Shown here: piece by piece, positions 26,411 to 35,762 of the stretch
How the letters are laid out: each line of letters begins with the position of its first letter
Numbering within the stretch: the first letter of the stretch is position 1
Origin: CAWDMN01 sp963803155
GTDB taxonomy: Bacteria > Acidobacteriota > Terriglobia > Versatilivoradales > Versatilivoraceae
Direction of reading: 5' to 3'
Assembly: GCA_963803155.1 (NCBI GenBank)
Contig: CAWDMN010000038.1
Coordinates: 50,172-114,171, forward strand
Length of the DNA: 64,000 bases
Program-made: the position numbers and the translations under genes
Notes under the pieces: generated by a model
Seen by the model: only the letters and a program-made list of their open reading frames with translations
Databases searched by the model: none
What the model was told of the DNA's origin: nothing

Positions 26411-27147
26411 AAGTGGTCACCCCAAGGTGTGACAGAGAATAAACACATACAGTGAATACCCCGTCTTGTGAGAAAATTCAAAGCACTGAAACGTGGAAAA
26501 AAAATTCGTGACAACTCAGGGCAACTTGTTTGTTGGGGAATTGGCATTGGAATCGTACTCTAATTTTCGATAACGATAGAAGCCTATCTGATCCCTCACA
26601 AAGACAATTCCGATAGCGATTCTGATCCCGATTATGAACCTCGCCCATGATGGAAAATACCACCTGAGTAGTTAAGTTTTTGTTGAGGAAGGCGTCTTTC
26701 TCGTGGAAATATACGATTATTCGTAATATAAATACCAAAAAACAGATCAAAAGCTTTCATTTCTAATCATTAACTAAGACAATGATTCATATATAATTTA
26801 TATAAACCATTTAATATCAAATCATTAAATTGTTAACCTTACCAAATTTCATCTTTGCGTTAATATTAAATCGTTAACTATAAAAAAACTCATTGGTTAC
26901 TGTTGCAAATATTTTGCCAAAGCAAAGATCGGAAGGATAGTGATATAAATTATTCCCTTTATGCAATTAAAATATAAAATTACCTTGAAGTCAATTCCCA
27001 ATGTAAAGTCCGCTTCATCTAGAGGAGGAAATATTTCATTAACTTGAGACGAGAATTGGCATTAAGTTAATGAAGGTGGTGGTAACTCCTGTTTTGAGTC
27101 AACTGGTGGAGTTGAATGAGGCAATAGGTCTCTGCTTGGGGGGGGGA
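26411..27147. promoter_or_regulatory. AT-rich non-coding region upstream of the redox cluster, with direct repeats
   Basis: About 740 bases without a supported gene; roughly 26700-27000 is strikingly AT-rich against the GC-balanced neighbourhood. An 18-base near-repeat TTAATATCAAATCATTAA (26811-26828) recurs as TTAATATTAAATCGTTAA (26860-26877), 16 of 18 matching, 49 bases apart. Related TAATCATTAACTA and GTTAAC words occur nearby (26764, 26831, 26872). These may be binding sites for a regulator of the 26410-16458 cluster. A G9 run lies at 27138-27146. No promoter can be assigned with certainty. Confidence 0.45.
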
Positions 27148-27184
27148 CAAAAAAAGCAGGGCAAACTGAGAAGTCGCCCTGCTT
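27148..27184 (-). terminator. Intrinsic terminator of the Gfo/Idh/MocA gene
   Basis: On the minus strand AAGCAGGGC (27184-27176) pairs with GCCCTGCTT (27162-27154) across 13 bases and runs into seven further T's. It stands about 75 bases past the stop codon at 27258, and separates this gene from the redox cluster. Confidence 0.85.
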
Positions 27185-27257
27185 AAGAGGATTGATGAAA
27201 TCCGCCGCTGGTCACTCCGATCTAGAAATGCCCTAAGTCAAAATTGGATCCAATCTC

Positions 27258-28559
27258 CTATAACAAGGGAGTCTGACCTGGAACTGCAATGGCCGGGAAC
27301 GGCATCGATCCCCATTCCAGTTTGGCTGGCATGAGGTTTTCCTGAGAATTCAAAGCCTGCTCCCAAGTGACAGCTTTGCCGGTATAGGCCGACATACGTC
27401 CCATGATGGCGGTGAGCGTACTTTCCGCCGTATACTTCAGGCAGTTAATCTCCTTGCCATTGCGAATGGCCGCGATGAGATCGGTATGCTCTTGGACATA
27501 GGGATTATTATCTTTGCCCGTGAATCGCCATTTTGTTTCGCCACCTACTTTTATGAGATAACGGTCCACATTGCACGTTCCCTTTTCGCCCACCAAAGCT
27601 TCGGAAACGCTGTTTTCGCAATTGGGGATCTGGCGGCACATACTCAGCAGGTGAACGCCGTTGGCGTATTCAAAGTCGACGGCAAAATGATCGAAAATAT
27701 GGCCGTATTCTGGGCTGACCCTTTGGGCACGACCCCCCATTCCTACCGCGCGAACCGGAGTGGCACCCATGATCCAATTAATAACATCCAGATTGTGAAT
27801 ATGCTGTTCGACGATGTGGTCGCCACAAATCCAGGTAAAATTGTACCAGTTGCGCATCTGCCATTCCATGTCAGACATGCCGGGTTTGCGGTCCACCTTC
27901 CAAAGGGCGCCCTGGTTCCAATAGGCGCGTGCTGCCACAATTTGGCCGATCATCCCTGCTTGAATCTGTTTCAGGGTCTCCAGATAGCCTGTCTGATTGT
28001 GGCGTTGAAGGCCGGTGCCGATTTTCAAGCCTTTAGCTTTGGCGGCTTCATAGCTGGCTAAAACAGAGCGAATTCCAGGTCCATCCACGCCCACCGGTTT
28101 CTCCGTGAAAATGTTTTTCCCGGAGGCTACCGCGGCAGCCAAGTGCGGAGGACGGAAGCCGGGAGGGGTGGCCAGGATGACATAGTTCACTTCCTTGAGA
28201 TCCAACAACTGTTTGTAGGCGTCGAAACCAATGAACTGGCGGTCCTGGGGAACATCGATGCTATTAGGGGCCGCCTTTCTGGCATCGGCCAGACATTTTT
28301 TCACGCGATCTTCGAATACATCGGCCAGGGCAACCACTTTGACACCAGCGGCGCCTTTGATGGCATCTTGGATTGCCCCCGTACCGCGGCCGCCGCAACC
28401 AATCAGGCCTACCCGGATTTCATCGCTGCCCGCCGCGTGAACGGCCGGAAGATCACCCAACCGGGAAACCACCGACGCAGCTGCTAGTGTCACGGTCGAG
28501 GTTTTTAAGAAGTTACGGCGTGAAGTGCTGCCTTGGATATTTGATCCCCTTGCTTGCAT
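27258..28559 (-). CDS. Tat-exported Gfo/Idh/MocA-family oxidoreductase
   Basis: 433 residues from ATG 28559, fixed by GGAGG eight bases upstream. The N-terminus has a twin-arginine signal (SRRNFLK, about residues 13-19, then a hydrophobic Ala/Val-rich run ending AVHAAG), so the protein is folded before export. The Rossmann domain follows (IRVGLIGCGGRGTGAIQDA), then FTEKPVGVDGPGIR, with the EKP motif whose Lys is catalytic in the family, and the C-terminal alpha/beta domain (WICGDHIVEQHIHNLDVINWIMG). It should oxidise or isomerise a sugar with a tightly held NAD(P), as in exported glucose-fructose oxidoreductase-like enzymes. The substrate is unknown. It is a single gene with its own terminator. 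Confidence 0.88.
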   Translation of the reverse strand: MQARGSNIQGSTSRRNFLKTSTVTLAAASVVSRLGDLPAVHAAGSDEIRVGLIGCGGRGTGAIQDAIKGAAGVKVVALADVFEDRVKKCLADARKAAPNSIDVPQDRQFIGFDAYKQLLDLKEVNYVILATPPGFRPPHLAAAVASGKNIFTEKPVGVDGPGIRSVLASYEAAKAKGLKIGTGLQRHNQTGYLETLKQIQAGMIGQIVAARAYWNQGALWKVDRKPGMSDMEWQMRNWYNFTWICGDHIVEQHIHNLDVINWIMGATPVRAVGMGGRAQRVSPEYGHIFDHFAVDFEYANGVHLLSMCRQIPNCENSVSEALVGEKGTCNVDRYLIKVGGETKWRFTGKDNNPYVQEHTDLIAAIRNGKEINCLKYTAESTLTAIMGRMSAYTGKAVTWEQALNSQENLMPAKLEWGSMPFPAIAVPGQTPLL

Positions 28560-28741
28560 TTGTGCATCCTCCAAATTAATTTAGATGAATGATCAGATAC
28601 ATTAAAACGGTTCAAAAGCATTCCATAAAACACCGATTTGCCACGGGAAGGCCCTTGATTCACATGAAAGATGAAAAAAAGTCAGTCAATATCCTCTCCC
28701 GCTCCTTCCTCCCTCCCCCCTTATCCTTTATCCTTTACTCC

Positions 28742-29761
28742 CTAGTTTTCCTTCGTCGATTTTTCCTTGATCACTTTTGACTTCAAACCCTTTAAATTGT
28801 CCTGCTCTTCCAAGGGATGAACTAAGCGAAACCCGATCATGATGGCATTGGTGTGCCACCAGATGCTCTTGGGTTGTTGTGGATCCAACATGCTCCAGTC
28901 TTCTTCGGAAGCGCGGCGGGCGGCACTCCGGCAACGATCCGAATCATCATCCCAGGAACCGCCCCGAACCACATGCGGATACTTTTTTTCCGTGGGGAGG
29001 AGGACTGGCCATGGGGTCACGCTGTCCGCGGGGAAAGTCGAGTAATACTTCGCATCATAATGATCCAGACACCATTCCGCCACATTCCCGTGCATATCAT
29101 AAAGGCCCCATGGATTTGGCTTCTTCTGGGCCACGGGGTGAGACTTCCCATCGGCGTTGTCGAGATACCAGGCAAAGTCTTTTAGCTGCGCAGGATCGTC
29201 TCCAAAGGAATAGGCGGTTTTTGCGCCGGCGCGGCAGGCATATTCCCATTCGGCTTCAGTGGGCAAGCGATAAATCTTGCCGGTCTTTGCGGAGAGCCAG
29301 CGGCAATATTCCATGGCGGCATGATGCGTGATGGAAATCGCAGGCTGATTGTCATGACCCATGCCAAAGGTGGGATCGGCGTACGGCGGGGTTGGTTTGC
29401 TGACCGCATCCGCCGCAACATTGGCGGGACTGGTGGGATCCGACGGCTTGGGCAGGGACTTGCTGAAGGCAAACAGATCAAACTCATTCCAGGTGACCTC
29501 GGTCTTTCCCATCCAAAAAGGGCGGATTTTCACCTGGTGTTGTGGTCCTTCATCCGCGCCTCGCTTAGGCTCGGATGAAGGGCTTCCCATGGTGAAAGTC
29601 CCCCCAGGGATCGGAACCATGTCGAACTTCACGGTGGAATCGGGAATAGCCTCCGTAAAGGGTTTCATCTCCGCTGGCCCATCGCTGGAGAAAAAATTCG
29701 GGATCAATGTCCACATCACGCTTATTAATAAAAAAAGCATGAAGAAACGAGAATGCTTCAA
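28742..29761 (-). CDS. SUMF1/FGE-fold exported protein lacking the catalytic cysteines
   Basis: A 339-residue protein; TTG 29761 is the likely start because GGAGGAC lies eight bases upstream and the signal peptide (KHSRFFMLFLLISVMW) begins there. The rest is the formylglycine-generating-enzyme fold: VPIPGGTFTMGSP (about 50-62), MGKTEVTWNEF, AMEYCRWLSAKTGKIYRLPTEAEWEYACRAG, PNPWGLYDMHGNVAEWC, HVVRGGSWDDD and IGFRLVHP. In true sulfatase-activating enzymes the GFR is followed by a cysteine-bearing segment with two redox cysteines; here the corresponding part has none, so sulfatase activation is unlikely. A binding or other enzymatic role is unknown. The tail is Lys-rich. It is divergent from apbE. 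Confidence 0.82.
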   Translation of the reverse strand: MKHSRFFMLFLLISVMWTLIPNFFSSDGPAEMKPFTEAIPDSTVKFDMVPIPGGTFTMGSPSSEPKRGADEGPQHQVKIRPFWMGKTEVTWNEFDLFAFSKSLPKPSDPTSPANVAADAVSKPTPPYADPTFGMGHDNQPAISITHHAAMEYCRWLSAKTGKIYRLPTEAEWEYACRAGAKTAYSFGDDPAQLKDFAWYLDNADGKSHPVAQKKPNPWGLYDMHGNVAEWCLDHYDAKYYSTFPADSVTPWPVLLPTEKKYPHVVRGGSWDDDSDRCRSAARRASEEDWSMLDPQQPKSIWWHTNAIMIGFRLVHPLEEQDNLKGLKSKVIKEKSTKEN

Positions 29762-29902
29762 AGAATTGTCCTCCGCTATAATATTATTTTAAATTTGGAT
29801 CCTTACCAGGAGAGGCAGATGCAAGATAAGAAGCTCTTATATTACTCAAAACGGGAACAGTTCCGCAAGCCAAGATTAAGACAACCAAGGACAAGACCAT
29901 GT

Positions 29903-31000
29903 ATGAAGACGTTACACCACCATCCTGCCGTCGGACACTATTTAAAACGGCGCCTGCTCCCCGGCCCTGCCTTTGCCTGGGCTTGTGTCCTCGGGCTGTT
30001 CTGCCTGCATTTTTCAATATCCGCTTCAGCCGAGCCGCTGCAGCGTTTCGAGTTTGAAAAGAATTTGATGGGGACGATGTTCCGGCTGGTGTTCTATGCG
30101 CACTCCACCCCATTGGCGCAAAGTGAGGCCGAAGCGGCTTTTGCGCGAATTGCCGAGTTGGATCAAGTAATGAGTGATTATAAAGAAGAGAGCGAACTGA
30201 GCCGTCTCTGTCTAAAGGCTGGCGAAGGCCCTGTCGCCATCAGCGCGGATCTGTTCCAGATTTTGCAGGAGTCTCAGCAGTGGTCGCGATTAACCGAAGG
30301 GGCTTTCGATTGCACCGTGGGACCATTGACTCAACTCTGGCGGCGCTCTCGCCGGCAACACGAACTGCCATCTCCCGAACGGTTGGCGCAGGCTTTGAAC
30401 GTGACGGGATTTGAAAAATTGATCCTGGATCCGCGGCTTCGCACGGCCCAACTCTTGAGCAGGGGAATGCGGCTGGATCTGGGGGCCATCGGCAAAGGGT
30501 ACGCCGCCGACGAGGCTTTGAGACTGCTCAAGAGGATGGGCGCAAATAGAGCCTTGGTAGTGGCCGGAGGCGAAATGGCCGCCGGAGCCCCTCCTCCAGG
30601 AAAAAAAGGGTGGAAAATTCTGATTGCGCCTCTCACTCCCTCCAGCCATCAATCACGGGATTTCCTATTGCTGAAGCATGCGGCTGTCTCGACTTCAGGA
30701 GATGCCGAACAGTTTGTGGAAATTCAGGGCCAACGCTATTCCCACATCCTGGATCCCAAGACTGGCTTGGGATTGAAAGGACGGCGAAGCGTATCGGTCA
30801 TCGCCCCGCGGGGCGCCGTCTCTGATGCGTTGTCTACGGCTTTGAATGTCATGGGGAGAGAAAAAGGATTGAAGCTGATCGAATCTCTTCCCGGCCTGGC
30901 GGCTTATTATATGGAAGCCAATGAGAATGGCGTGATTCGTAGAGCTTCAAGAAGGTGGGATAAGTTTAAGGCCCCTTCCAATCTGGGGGATCAAGACTGA
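29903..31000 (+). CDS. apbE: FAD:protein FMN transferase (ApbE)
   Basis: Covalently attaches FMN to Thr/Ser of exported flavoproteins such as NqrB/C or RnfD/G, using FAD. From ATG 29903 it has 365 residues: a signal peptide-like segment (about 20-43, ending SASAEP), then KNLMGTMF, the magnesium/FAD loop LDLGAIGKGYAAD (191-203), STSGDAEQF (263-271), HILDPKTG (281-288) and SDALSTAL (307-314). All key family blocks are intact. An upstream ATG 29819 with an AGGAG site is an alternative that would lengthen the N-terminus by 28 residues. No Nqr, Rnf or other obvious flavinylated protein is encoded nearby. It is divergent from the SUMF1-fold gene. Confidence 0.88.
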   Translation: MKTLHHHPAVGHYLKRRLLPGPAFAWACVLGLFCLHFSISASAEPLQRFEFEKNLMGTMFRLVFYAHSTPLAQSEAEAAFARIAELDQVMSDYKEESELSRLCLKAGEGPVAISADLFQILQESQQWSRLTEGAFDCTVGPLTQLWRRSRRQHELPSPERLAQALNVTGFEKLILDPRLRTAQLLSRGMRLDLGAIGKGYAADEALRLLKRMGANRALVVAGGEMAAGAPPPGKKGWKILIAPLTPSSHQSRDFLLLKHAAVSTSGDAEQFVEIQGQRYSHILDPKTGLGLKGRRSVSVIAPRGAVSDALSTALNVMGREKGLKLIESLPGLAAYYMEANENGVIRRASRRWDKFKAPSNLGDQD

Positions 31001-31701
31001 AGTGCCGGGACCATGAACTTGTTCGGCCAATTATGACTTAATTTTTTGGCGAACCGAAGAAATAGACCAGCCACGGATTGATACAAATGATCGCGGAAAG
31101 GAATTCAAGAGAGCAAAATTATCCGCAGGTAATCCGCATTCCTCCCCTTCGCTCGTTTGCTTGAGCCGTAAAAGTCGACGACTTTGAGTCAAGTTTTGGA
31201 ATGGGAATCAGCAAATTCCTATAGTCCGAGACAAAGTCTCGCAGAGATATCAATCCAAGAACTATGGTCCAGCCGATCAGTCTGAAAGACGGCAGGCGGT
31301 TGGGCCCCTCGATAGCAGGCAATCGCCCTTGATCTGCATTTCTCACCATTGTTGGGGATATCTTGGGAACGCATGCATCGGGCTTGCATGGCAGCTCGTG
31401 CGAAAGAGATTTGCAACGAGCAGTAGGCATTATCAAAGCTCTGGGTCTTAACTTGCGGCAACGAAAAATCGGGGGAAGTGGAGGCGGGATGTCCCCATCC
31501 CTCTCTTCGCTTGGCGCCATGAGGGCACGGCGCCTCCATCCTGTGCAGCGGTGAGTTATCCAGGTTAAGGCCGGCCCGATTTTCTTTGCTCTCCCTCATC
31601 TAAAAATGAAGGCATGGATGTGGCGTTCGCTGACCAAGACCTACGGAGGAGGTAGTTGCAGTTGCCTGCGTTATTCTTCTCACTTCCATCTGAGAAGAAG
31701 T
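31001..31701. other. Non-coding gap, 701 bases, with a palindromic R1-like element
   Basis: Between the convergent apbE and M24 peptidase genes. No supported gene on either strand. It holds two small palindromes (AAAGTCGACGACTTT near 31168; CGAGACAAAGTCTCG near 31230) and, at about 31469-31550, a block bounded by TGGAGGCG and CGCCTCCA that resembles part of the R1 repeat at 36778-36851. Confidence 0.45.
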
Positions 31702-32847
31702 TTAAGAGATGACAAGGAACTTGGGAAATCTTGTCAGGTTGCGGGAACCCCGAGCGGTGATCAAAAGCAGATCTTCCAAACGCACCCCTCCGAGTCCCTT
31801 ATAATACAGGCCCGGTTCTATCGCAACCACCTGCCCTTCCTGAAGCGGCGCATGCCCCTTGGGATTGATTCGTGGCAACTCGTGAATTTCCAGCCCCACT
31901 CCATGCCCAGCGCCGTGGAAAAAGCCTTGTTGGCGTCCCTGGATCAGGCCCGTCTTGTAGCCATCCGACTCAAAGCAGTCCAAAATTGCCTGATGGATCT
32001 CATGGCCTGACACTCCCGGGCGCAACAGCCCCATGGCTTTTTTTTGGGCCTTCCCCACGGCACGATATAGATTTTTCACGGCTGTCGTGGGCTCTCCTTT
32101 GACGAAGGTTCTGGTGAGGTCTCCCCAATAGCCGCTCCTCTGCGAGCGAGGAAAGATATCGATGATGATGGGGCGATTGGCGCGAAGCGGTCCGGTTCCC
32201 TCGTCATGCGGTTCATAGCAATGATTGCCGCACGCCACAATGGTGTGGGCCGCCGTGCATCCCAACTCCAAGGCAGAAACGTTGATTTCCCATTTCAAGA
32301 TCTCGGCGGTTAGCGCCTTTTCATTCCAATAGAGAATTCCTTTCGGCCCAATCTTCGATGCGGCCAATAGTTGAACCGCCTTGTCCATGCCGCACTCGGC
32401 TGCTCTGAGGGCTTGAATGATCTTGTGAATTTCCTCCGGCCCTTTCCTGCTTCGCTGTTCAAAGAAAGGGGGCATTTTAACCTGGAGGGGAATGCCCCGC
32501 CGGCCTAAATCCAGGGCAACTCCAGCCGGGAAATCGAAGGGAATTTGAATTGAATGGACCTTGAGTTTCTCGATCAGGAATTGAATCACTTGTACCAGAG
32601 ACGGGGCGGCATCCAGTCTGTCTTTCAGCGGTCTCTCAATTTCCGCCAGGGAGAGAATCTCATCCACGGAGGCCTGCCGCCGCGCTCGGTCGATTTCCAA
32701 ATCTCCCAGAACAAGTATTTTCTTCCCCCGGTGACTCAGGAAAAGCATGGGGTCCGGCGCAAAAAAACGAGTGGCATAATACAAGTCCGCGCAGGTTTCA
32801 CTGGAGGCGTAAATCAGCTGACACGATGGCGATTGGGCCTTTGGCAT
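31702..32847 (-). CDS. M24-family Xaa-Pro aminopeptidase/dipeptidase
   Basis: A 381-residue cytoplasmic metallopeptidase that removes residues before proline. The C-terminal pita-bread domain carries all five metal ligands: Asp230 (IIIDIFPR), Asp243 (GYWGDLTRTF), His315 (HGAGHGVGLEIHE), Glu344 (AIEPGLY) and Glu358 (VRLEDLL). The N-terminal creatinase-like domain (1-130) is divergent and short. No signal peptide is present. It follows dacB by 66 bases on the same strand and may be the last gene of the cell-wall transcript. Whether it is an aminopeptidase P or a prolidase cannot be decided. Confidence 0.88.
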   Translation of the reverse strand: MPKAQSPSCQLIYASSETCADLYYATRFFAPDPMLFLSHRGKKILVLGDLEIDRARRQASVDEILSLAEIERPLKDRLDAAPSLVQVIQFLIEKLKVHSIQIPFDFPAGVALDLGRRGIPLQVKMPPFFEQRSRKGPEEIHKIIQALRAAECGMDKAVQLLAASKIGPKGILYWNEKALTAEILKWEINVSALELGCTAAHTIVACGNHCYEPHDEGTGPLRANRPIIIDIFPRSQRSGYWGDLTRTFVKGEPTTAVKNLYRAVGKAQKKAMGLLRPGVSGHEIHQAILDCFESDGYKTGLIQGRQQGFFHGAGHGVGLEIHELPRINPKGHAPLQEGQVVAIEPGLYYKGLGGVRLEDLLLITARGSRNLTRFPKFLVIS

Positions 32848-32913
32848 GTTTGTTCCGTCTTTTTATTAGGATTTTTGAGTCCGGAAGCCATTCTCGTTGA
32901 AAAATATTGCTCT

Positions 32914-34491
32914 TTATTTTGTATCCGAAGAGTCGCGGTCATCCACCATCACCTCACAAATCCGGTCAATGACATCCCGCACTTTGGAGATTTCCCCTGA
33001 GTAATTGTTGGCCATGATGGAGAAGATTAATTCCTCCCCCCGGATGGTCTTGGCATATCCCGACAGCGAACTCGCCGTATTAAGACTTCCAGTTTTGGCA
33101 AATATGTTCCCTTTGGCGGGCGATTGCGTCAAACGATATTTCATCGTTCCGTCCACTCCGGCAATGGGAAGCAAGTTGAAAAAGCTGGTGTGAGACGCAT
33201 GAGTTCTCATGAAATCCAACAACTGGGTCAACACTTTGGGAGAAATCAGATTGGATTTGGAGAGGCCCGAACCATCGGCAAGATGGCCTGAGAACTCCGC
33301 CACTCCGGATTTTCTCAAAAAACTCTTCAACCCCGCGCAAGTTTCCAGGCGGGAACCAAGCCCTCCATCCGTCAATCCCAATTGCCGGCAGATCATCTCG
33401 GCATAGAGGTTGTCGCTGTTTTTGACCAGGAATTTAAGAATTTCCTCTAGGGGGATGGACTCAAAGGAAGTCAGTATTTTGGCGCAGCTGGGTTGAACGC
33501 GAATCCTCGCGGCCTTTCGGGGCGAGGGGTTCCCCTGCTCTAGCACTTCTTCAGGCAGTAAGTGCCGCGTCACGACATTCCCGCCGAGGGTAATCCCCTT
33601 TTGCTCCAACGCTCTCTGGAAAAGTCGTCCCGCATACTCCGCCGGATCGGCAACTGCCACCCGTTCCAACACGGCCTCGTTTCCCAATGGGATTTCCCCG
33701 TACAGAGACCACTCTTCTTTTCCCGCTTCCCTCTGCAAGGAATAGGAGACTTTTCCCCCTTTCTTCCCGGTGACGATCCGGTTGTGAAATTGGGCTGCCG
33801 CAAAACCCGGCGTGACTTCAATCAGGGCGGGAAGACCAGCCGCGCGCCCCGGCTTGATTTGAATTCCGATGCAGTTTTCATTGACGGCTAAGGTTTCGAC
33901 GGGAGCGGCATAATACCATTCCAGATCGTCCCAGCCCCACTCCGGCCCCAGCGGCTCATAAAGAAAAAGCGTATCATCCACCACCAGGGTTCCCTCAATT
34001 CGCCGAATGCCTTGGTTGGAAAGCTGATCAGCCAACGCCGCCAACGCCGCCGGATTTTCCTCCGGCCAGGCCCGTCGTCCCTCCGGCGAATAAAGCCTAT
34101 CGGAAAAATGGGGATCGCCTGCCCCCTTCAAAATCAGGGCTCCTTTCAAAACACCTTCTTCCAGCACCGCATCCGAACAGACGGATGTTTTAAAACGGAA
34201 CTCCGGACCCAACAAGTCCAGCGCCGCGGCCGCCGTTACTAACTTCATATTGGAAGCCGGAACAAAATTTTTTGCGGCATTGAAGGAGCAGAGTACATTC
34301 CCATCGCGGGCACGCAGAATATGAATCCCCCAGAGCGCTTCACTAACGTCAGGAGATTCGATCAAGGGGATGATGCGGGAATCCAGGGAATGCGGAGAGG
34401 GCTGAGCTGAACTGAGATGGCAAGAGAGACAGAGCAGAAAAAAAACAACCAGAGATACGCCAACTTTGCGGGTCAAAAAAGAAGAATTCAT
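32914..34491 (-). CDS. dacB: D-alanyl-D-alanine carboxypeptidase/endopeptidase (PBP4, DacB)
   Basis: A periplasmic peptidase that trims the terminal D-Ala of stem peptides or cuts DD cross-links. The 525 residues have a signal peptide (about 1-29) and the serine-peptidase triad of family S13: Ser80-x-x-Lys83 (PASNMKL), Ser359-Asp-Asn361 (KNSDNLYAE) and Lys466-Thr-Gly (FAKTGSL), with the large insert between the first two motifs typical of PBP4. The ATG overlaps the stop codon of the M20 gene (ATGA, 34488-34491), so translation is probably coupled. Its place after dapD and the amidohydrolase links diaminopimelate supply with peptidoglycan maturation. Confidence 0.93.
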   Translation of the reverse strand: MNSSFLTRKVGVSLVVFFLLCLSCHLSSAQPSPHSLDSRIIPLIESPDVSEALWGIHILRARDGNVLCSFNAAKNFVPASNMKLVTAAAALDLLGPEFRFKTSVCSDAVLEEGVLKGALILKGAGDPHFSDRLYSPEGRRAWPEENPAALAALADQLSNQGIRRIEGTLVVDDTLFLYEPLGPEWGWDDLEWYYAAPVETLAVNENCIGIQIKPGRAAGLPALIEVTPGFAAAQFHNRIVTGKKGGKVSYSLQREAGKEEWSLYGEIPLGNEAVLERVAVADPAEYAGRLFQRALEQKGITLGGNVVTRHLLPEEVLEQGNPSPRKAARIRVQPSCAKILTSFESIPLEEILKFLVKNSDNLYAEMICRQLGLTDGGLGSRLETCAGLKSFLRKSGVAEFSGHLADGSGLSKSNLISPKVLTQLLDFMRTHASHTSFFNLLPIAGVDGTMKYRLTQSPAKGNIFAKTGSLNTASSLSGYAKTIRGEELIFSIMANNYSGEISKVRDVIDRICEVMVDDRDSSDTK

Positions 34492-35702
34492 GCATGCTCC
34501 GGCCGGTGCTTTTCGAGGTAGTGCAATACCAGGCGGCTCAACAACTCAACACCCAACGGCATGGCATCTTCATCCACATCGAACTCCGGCGTGTGCAGCA
34601 TGGCGGTGATCCCCTTTTTCTCATTCCGCACACCCAGCATGAAGTAAAATGCGGGGACCAATTCCGCAAAAACCGCGAAATCTTCAGCCCCCATTTGCGG
34701 GCTCTGCAAAATCACATTGGCCCGGCCCAACGTCTCTTGCAAGACCGGGAGAGCCATGGCCACAAGATCGGCATGGTTCATGGTCACTGGCGCGCCCGGA
34801 CTGACTTGAATGGAATAGCCGGCCCCGAAGCTTTCCGTAATTCCCTTCACGACTCGTTCGATTCGGGCAGCGGCCGTGGCGCGCAAAGCCGGGTTTAGAG
34901 TCCGGAACATTCCCGACAATCGGACCCGATCGGCGATGACGTTGAATTGGTTGCCCCCTTCTATTATTCCGAAGGAGATCAGAAGTGGATCTTGAACGTC
35001 TATGGTACGGTTGGCCATATTCTGCAAAGCCACCTGGACCTGAGCGGCCACCGCAATTGCGTCCACACCGGTGTGAGGATAAGCGCCATGAGTCTTCTTG
35101 CCATGAATCAGAATCTCCAGGCTATCGTTGCTGGCCCAGACCGCGCCCGTGTGATAGCCGGCCTTTCCCACTTCGAGGGAAGGGCTGACATGAATCCCGA
35201 AAATGGCCTGCACTTCAGGATTCTTCAGAACCCCCTCGTCTCGCATCAGATAAGCTCCTCCGGATTCTCCCTTGGGCGCCCCTTCTTCAGCCGGTTGGAA
35301 AATAAATTTGATCTCGCCGCGAATTTTCTCTCGCAGCGAAGACAATATCTCCGCCACTCCTAAAACCATGGCCGTATGCACATCGTGCCCACAAGCATGT
35401 TTGATCCCCGGATTTGTGGAACAATAGGAGACATTCAGGGTCTCCTCGATGGGCAGGGCGTCCATATCGGCACGAACCGCAGCCACTGGCCCGGGGAAGG
35501 CTCCTTTCAACAATCCCACTACCCCGGTTTTAGCCACATCTGTATCGAAAGGAATTTCCAACCGTCTCAATTCGCCGACTACTTTTTCGGCTGTACGGAA
35601 TTCCCGGTTGCTCAACTCGGGATGACGGTGGAGGTCACGGCGAAATTCAATCAGTCTGGACGATAGGGCATTGCATCGCTCATGAATCAATGTAGTCAGC
35701 AT
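34488..35702 (-). CDS. M20D amidohydrolase, possibly acyl-diaminopimelate deacylase
   Basis: A 404-residue zinc-dependent amidohydrolase of the hippurate/IAA-amino acid hydrolase group. Metal-site motifs: RRDLHRHPELSNREFRT (21-37), KHACGHDVHTAM (101-112, Cys104, His106), QPAEEG (136-141, Glu139 as base), FGIHVSP and a C-terminal MLHTPEFDVDEDAM. The same fold includes N-acetyl-diaminopimelate deacetylase. Because dapD (succinyl transfer) lies 60 bases upstream and no dapE is seen here, it may supply the deacylation step of lysine/DAP synthesis; that is inference and its specificity could be quite different. It overlaps dacB by four bases. Confidence 0.85.
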   Translation of the reverse strand: MLTTLIHERCNALSSRLIEFRRDLHRHPELSNREFRTAEKVVGELRRLEIPFDTDVAKTGVVGLLKGAFPGPVAAVRADMDALPIEETLNVSYCSTNPGIKHACGHDVHTAMVLGVAEILSSLREKIRGEIKFIFQPAEEGAPKGESGGAYLMRDEGVLKNPEVQAIFGIHVSPSLEVGKAGYHTGAVWASNDSLEILIHGKKTHGAYPHTGVDAIAVAAQVQVALQNMANRTIDVQDPLLISFGIIEGGNQFNVIADRVRLSGMFRTLNPALRATAAARIERVVKGITESFGAGYSIQVSPGAPVTMNHADLVAMALPVLQETLGRANVILQSPQMGAEDFAVFAELVPAFYFMLGVRNEKKGITAMLHTPEFDVDEDAMPLGVELLSRLVLHYLEKHRPEHA

Positions 35703-35762
35703 GTGGTTAATATCCCCGGATCAGCGGCCATGGTAGCCAAGTGGAAAAATAAATCAGCCGGC

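Noticed and set aside
27019..27060. Short reading frame after GAGGAGG at about 27021 in the AT-rich region
   Set aside because: It has no ATG, GTG or TTG at the right distance that gives more than a dozen codons; the Shine-Dalgarno-like text is probably chance.
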